Shown here: positions 61,547 to 64,000 of the stretch, piece after piece
Numbering within the stretch: position 1 is the first letter of the stretch
Layout: each line of letters opens with the position of its first letter
Source of the DNA: Pseudomonadota bacterium
GTDB taxonomy: Bacteria > Pseudomonadota > Alphaproteobacteria > Sphingomonadales > Sphingomonadaceae
NCBI GenBank assembly: GCA_023400405.1
Contig: JAEXFD010000040.1
Coordinates: forward strand, 57,784-121,783
Direction of reading: 5' to 3'
Length of the DNA: 64,000 nucleotides
Program-made: the position numbers and the translations under genes
The notes under the pieces: generated by a model
What the model saw: only the letters and a program-made list of their open reading frames with translations
What the model was told of the DNA's origin: nothing
Databases searched by the model: none

Positions 61547-62539
61547 ATGCATGCGACATCCGACACGCTGGCGCTGATCGGCAACACGCCGCTCGTGCGC
61601 CTCAAGGGGCCGAGCGAGGCCAGCGGCTGCGACATTTACGGCAAGTGCGAATTCGCCAATCCCGGCGCCTCGGTGAAGGACCGGGCGGCGCTGTTCATCG
61701 TCCGCGACGCCGAGGAGCGCGGGCTGATCGAGCCGGGCGGCACGATCGTCGAGGGAACGGCCGGCAATACCGGCATCGGCCTGGCGCTGGTGGCGAATGC
61801 CAAGGGCTACAAGACGATCATCGTCATGCCCGAGACGCAGAGCCGCGAGAAGATGGACACGCTGCGCGCGCTCGGTGCCGAGCTCGTGCTGGTGCCGGCC
61901 GCGCCCTATTCGAACCCCGGCCATTTCGTCCACACCTCGCGCCGCATCGCCGAGGAGACGCCGAACGCGATCTGGGCCAACCAGTTCGACAATACCGCCA
62001 ACCGCAAGGCGCATATCCTGGGCACGGCCGAGGAGATCTGGGCGCAGATGGACGGTCGGATCCACGGCTTCACCTGCGCGGCGGGCACCGGCGGGACGAT
62101 CGCGGGCGTCGGCCTGGGCCTCAAGCAGAAGGACGAGAGCGTCTGCATCGCGCTTTCCGATCCCTATGGCGCGGCGCTGTACAATTATTACGCGTGCGGC
62201 GAGCTCAAGGCCGAAGGGAGCTCGGTCGCCGAAGGGATCGGGCAGGGGCGGATCACCGCCAACCTGGAAGGCGCGCCGATCGACACCCAGTTCCGCATCT
62301 CCGACGAGGAGGGCCTCGAATGGGTCCGCCGGCTGCTCGCGGAAGAGGGGCTGTGCCTCGGCCTTTCTTCGGGCATCAACGTCGCCGGCGCGGTGCGGCT
62401 TGGCAAGGAGCTGGGGCCGGGCAAGCGGATCGCGACCATCCTGTGCGACACCGGATTCCGCTATCTTTCAACGCTGTACAATGCGGAGTGGCTCGCCGCA
62501 AAGGGGCTGCCCGTGCCGGAGTGGCTCAGTCGCGGGTGA
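61547..62539 (+). CDS. cysK: Cysteine synthase A (O-acetylserine sulfhydrylase)
   Basis: A 330-residue PLP enzyme: N-T-P-L-V-R-L (about 12-18), the PLP lysine in P-G-A-S-V-K-D-R (about 38-45), G-T-A-G-N-T-G-I-G (about 70-78) and the phosphate loop G-T-G-G-T (about 180-184). It makes cysteine from O-acetylserine and sulfide. The G-T-A-G-N-T-G loop replaces the usual T-S-G-N-T-G and marks the alphaproteobacterial type A. Starts at ATG 61547. Confidence 0.9.
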   Translation: MHATSDTLALIGNTPLVRLKGPSEASGCDIYGKCEFANPGASVKDRAALFIVRDAEERGLIEPGGTIVEGTAGNTGIGLALVANAKGYKTIIVMPETQSREKMDTLRALGAELVLVPAAPYSNPGHFVHTSRRIAEETPNAIWANQFDNTANRKAHILGTAEEIWAQMDGRIHGFTCAAGTGGTIAGVGLGLKQKDESVCIALSDPYGAALYNYYACGELKAEGSSVAEGIGQGRITANLEGAPIDTQFRISDEEGLEWVRRLLAEEGLCLGLSSGINVAGAVRLGKELGPGKRIATILCDTGFRYLSTLYNAEWLAAKGLPVPEWLSRG

Positions 62540-62590
62540 ACGATCCGCCTCGACAAAAGGGCGGCTCGGCGTTACATTTGTGCAACAGAT

Positions 62591-62902
62591 ATGAAAGTGG
62601 GTTCGTCCGATACCGCCCAGACCATGCAGCGCGTGCGCGTCGGCATGACGGGGCTTGCGATGGTGCTGGTGCTGATCGCGCTCGCCAGCGCGGTGTTCAC
62701 GTCGGCGAACCGTGAGGCGCCGGTTTCCGCCATCGGTGCGCCCAACGCCTCGGTCGTGGCGAACATGAGCGCGCCGGGCAACAGCAGCGTCGAAAAGGGC
62801 AAGGACGAGCCGCTCGCCGAACTGGGCGCGGCGCCGAGCACCAGCGCGGGCGAGCCGCAGGGATCGTCGGCTCCCTCGCACGGCCAGCAGCCGCAGCACT
62901 GA
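62591..62902 (+). CDS. Small single-pass membrane protein
   Basis: A 103-residue protein with one hydrophobic segment (about 17-40, A-M-V-L-V-L-I-A-L-A) and a Ser/Ala/Gly-rich tail outside the membrane. No family recognised and no strong ribosome site, so the start is uncertain. Confidence 0.55.
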   Translation: MKVGSSDTAQTMQRVRVGMTGLAMVLVLIALASAVFTSANREAPVSAIGAPNASVVANMSAPGNSSVEKGKDEPLAELGAAPSTSAGEPQGSSAPSHGQQPQH

Positions 62903-63319
62903 CGCCGAGCCGGCGCTTTCCCTAAATTATCGAGCGGATTAGCGGCGACTCGCGGGATTTGCGTGATTCATCGAATGTCCAGCGCTGGCTGGTCCTGGAT
63001 AGGGCTGCTACACCGATTTCAGTAAAAACGATCGAATTTCCGTTACTTGTGCGGAACGGACGTGCCGGGCCGAGTTCGCGGATGTTCGATGCTGCCGATC
63101 TTATCGCAAAGGTGGCCACGATGTCGGATGGAAACAAGCGTAGAACATAGTAAGAAGCTTAATCGAACATCACGAATATTGGGCACGAAGTGGGGCAAAA
63201 TCCCGCTAAATCCCCATTTCTCCCGTTGTGTCCCGGCACACTTGTGGTAAGCAAGATGCCTAGGAAGGGGCACGCCTTCTCGCCGTTCGAGATCAGTCCG
63301 GAGCCGCGTCATTGGGGGC
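62903..63319. promoter_or_regulatory. Leader region of the mraZ (dcw) cluster
   Basis: 417 bases without a convincing gene, AT-richer than its surroundings, especially 63000-63180. The right part carries the four-repeat MraZ box array at 63201-63234. The promoter of the division/cell-wall cluster should lie just upstream of the repeats; I could not fix its -35/-10. Confidence 0.55.
63201..63234 (+). promoter_or_regulatory. MraZ-box array (four direct repeats, 10-base period)
   Basis: TCCC occurs at 63201, 63211, 63221 and 63231, that is GGGA on the other strand repeated exactly every 10 bases. MraZ is known to bind short GGG-containing repeats with this period ahead of its own gene, so this is the probable autoregulatory site. 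Confidence 0.75.
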
Positions 63320-63850
63320 GTGATTCCGGAGGCGGTGACTGCTGTGCCCGGTTCGGGGTACGTGGTGGCAAACAGGGAGCTCTTCGAGGGATTTGCGCTC
63401 CAGGCGGTCGACCAGAAGGGTCGCGTCGCCATACCCGCCGACCTGCGCGCCGCCGCCGAGCGAAATTCCGATATCCGCCAGATCGTCGTCGGCCTGCACC
63501 CGAACGACCCCTGCCTCTCCGCGCACGACCTGAGCTGGTCCAAGGAGAAGTACGACCGGATCGACCGGCGCGAGCAGGCGGCCGTCGATGCCGGCCAGGA
63601 GCCTGATGCCCGCGCCAAGCGCCGCGCCTTCGGCCAGGTCGAGAAGGCGCCCTATGACGATAGCGGCCGCTTCGTGATCCCGCCCTTCTTCCGCATGAAG
63701 GCGGGCATCGACAAATGGGCGCTGTTCTACGGCAGCGGCGAGACCTTCGACATCTGGGCGCCCGAGCGGCTGATGGCCGATGACGGTGCCGATCCGATGC
63801 TGCGCGAGATCTGCGAATATCTCTGCCAGGCCAAGGGGGTGAAGCTGTGA
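63320..63850 (+). CDS. mraZ: Transcriptional regulator MraZ
   Basis: Up to 176 residues with two MraZ/AbrB-like repeats: L-Q-A-V-D-Q-K-G-R-V-A-I-P-A (about 27-40) and P-Y-D-D-S-G-R-F-V-I-P-P (about 111-122). MraZ controls the division and cell-wall cluster and binds the repeat array upstream. The true start is one of several GTG codons (63320, 63335, 63344, 63362); GGAGG at 63328-63332 favours 63344. The stop overlaps the rsmH start as GTGA. Confidence 0.9.
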   Translation: MIPEAVTAVPGSGYVVANRELFEGFALQAVDQKGRVAIPADLRAAAERNSDIRQIVVGLHPNDPCLSAHDLSWSKEKYDRIDRREQAAVDAGQEPDARAKRRAFGQVEKAPYDDSGRFVIPPFFRMKAGIDKWALFYGSGETFDIWAPERLMADDGADPMLREICEYLCQAKGVKL

Positions 63851-64000
63851 GCTCGCCCACCGAACCGCATATCCCTGTCCTGCGCGACGAAGTGATCGAC
63901 GCGCTCGCCATCGTGCCCGGCGAGCGTCATATCGACTGCACCTTCGGCGCGGGCGGCTATACCGACGCCATTCTCGAGCGGGGTGCCGAGGTGGCCCCCC
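63847..64000 (+). CDS. rsmH: 16S rRNA m4C1402 methyltransferase RsmH (5' end only)
   Basis: Starts at the GTG overlapping the mraZ stop and runs off the right edge. The visible 51 residues contain H-I-P-V-L-R-D-E-V (about 8-16) and the SAM-binding D-C-T-F-G-A-G-G-Y (about 32-40), both diagnostic for RsmH (MraW). Second gene of the dcw cluster. Confidence 0.9.
   Translation, partial: MSSPTEPHIPVLRDEVIDALAIVPGERHIDCTFGAGGYTDAILERGAEVAP

Noticed and set aside
1..64000. CRISPR arrays, insertion sequences, prophage or plasmid origins
   Set aside because: No regularly spaced direct repeats with spacers, transposase motifs, terminal inverted repeats or phage structural genes other than the T6SS were seen.

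Overview
The window is high-GC DNA, almost fully coding, with frequent 4-base start/stop overlaps. The gene content points to an alphaproteobacterium of the sphingomonad type (Sphingomonas or a close relative). Supporting genes are a FecI/FecR/TonB-receptor cassette and an Oar-like TonB receptor, an NDUFA12-like complex I subunit next to a DUF2155 lipoprotein and Aat, a short RecX, a GTTC-N7-GTTC LexA operator, and mraZ-rsmH at the right edge. Function calls come from motif reading only; no database search was run.

Layout. (1) 1-20164 is most of a type VI secretion system (T6SS) locus: tssM (3' end), tagF, a PP2C phosphatase, a Ser/Thr kinase, the FHA protein tagH (minus), vgrG (minus), an OmpA-like protein, tssA, tssB, tssC, hcp, tagJ, tssE, tssF, tssG and clpV. 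tssJ, tssK, tssL and a PAAR gene are not seen and probably lie left of the window. (2) 20264-25019 is the cargo end of that locus. Two signal-less proteins, each with a peptidoglycan-binding domain and an M15-type zinc peptidase, bracket a lipoprotein, a methyltransferase with a regulatory domain and a small exported protein in one tightly coupled run. These look like two effectors with candidate immunity proteins and a possible modifying enzyme. A SUKH-like protein follows. (3) 25069-27764 (minus) holds a DUF6445-like oxygenase-fold protein and a Tat-exported serine hydrolase. (4) 27992-36613 is a FecI/FecR/TonB-receptor signalling cassette followed by a compact run: a thermostable-hemolysin-family GNAT-like protein, a fusion of an acyl-adenylating enzyme with a heme-oxygenase-like diiron oxidase, an SDR, a periplasmic TPR protein and a methyltransferase. 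It reads as an uncharacterised small-molecule or lipid pathway. (5) 36814-44146 is an uptake and scavenging block: Oar-like TonB receptor, DeoR regulator, POT/MFS transporter and Tat-exported phospholipase C. (6) 44507-64000 is mostly core genome: tRNA-Trp, a double-HTH regulator, a GGDEF-EAL protein, a fatty-acyl-AMP ligase, recX, a double cold-shock protein, DUF192, NDUFA12-like, DUF2155, aat, a ParA-like ATPase, an MliC-like lipoprotein, an SOS-regulated Y-family polymerase, an amidohydrolase, a DNA glycosylase coupled to vapBC, a Mpo1-like protein, cysK, and the start of the division/cell-wall cluster (mraZ, rsmH).

How the parts fit. TssB/TssC form the contractile sheath recycled by ClpV. 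Hcp and VgrG form the tube and tip, TssA/E/F/G the baseplate and assembly parts, and TssM a membrane-complex part. TagF, the phosphatase, the kinase and TagH form a post-translational on/off switch. The kinase carries three evenly spaced T-x-F-x-P motifs that could be its own phospho-docking sites for the TagH FHA domain. The least explained parts, and the best candidates for new biology, are the methyltransferase inside the effector/immunity run and the adenylase-diiron oxidase fusion next to the FecI/FecR cassette.
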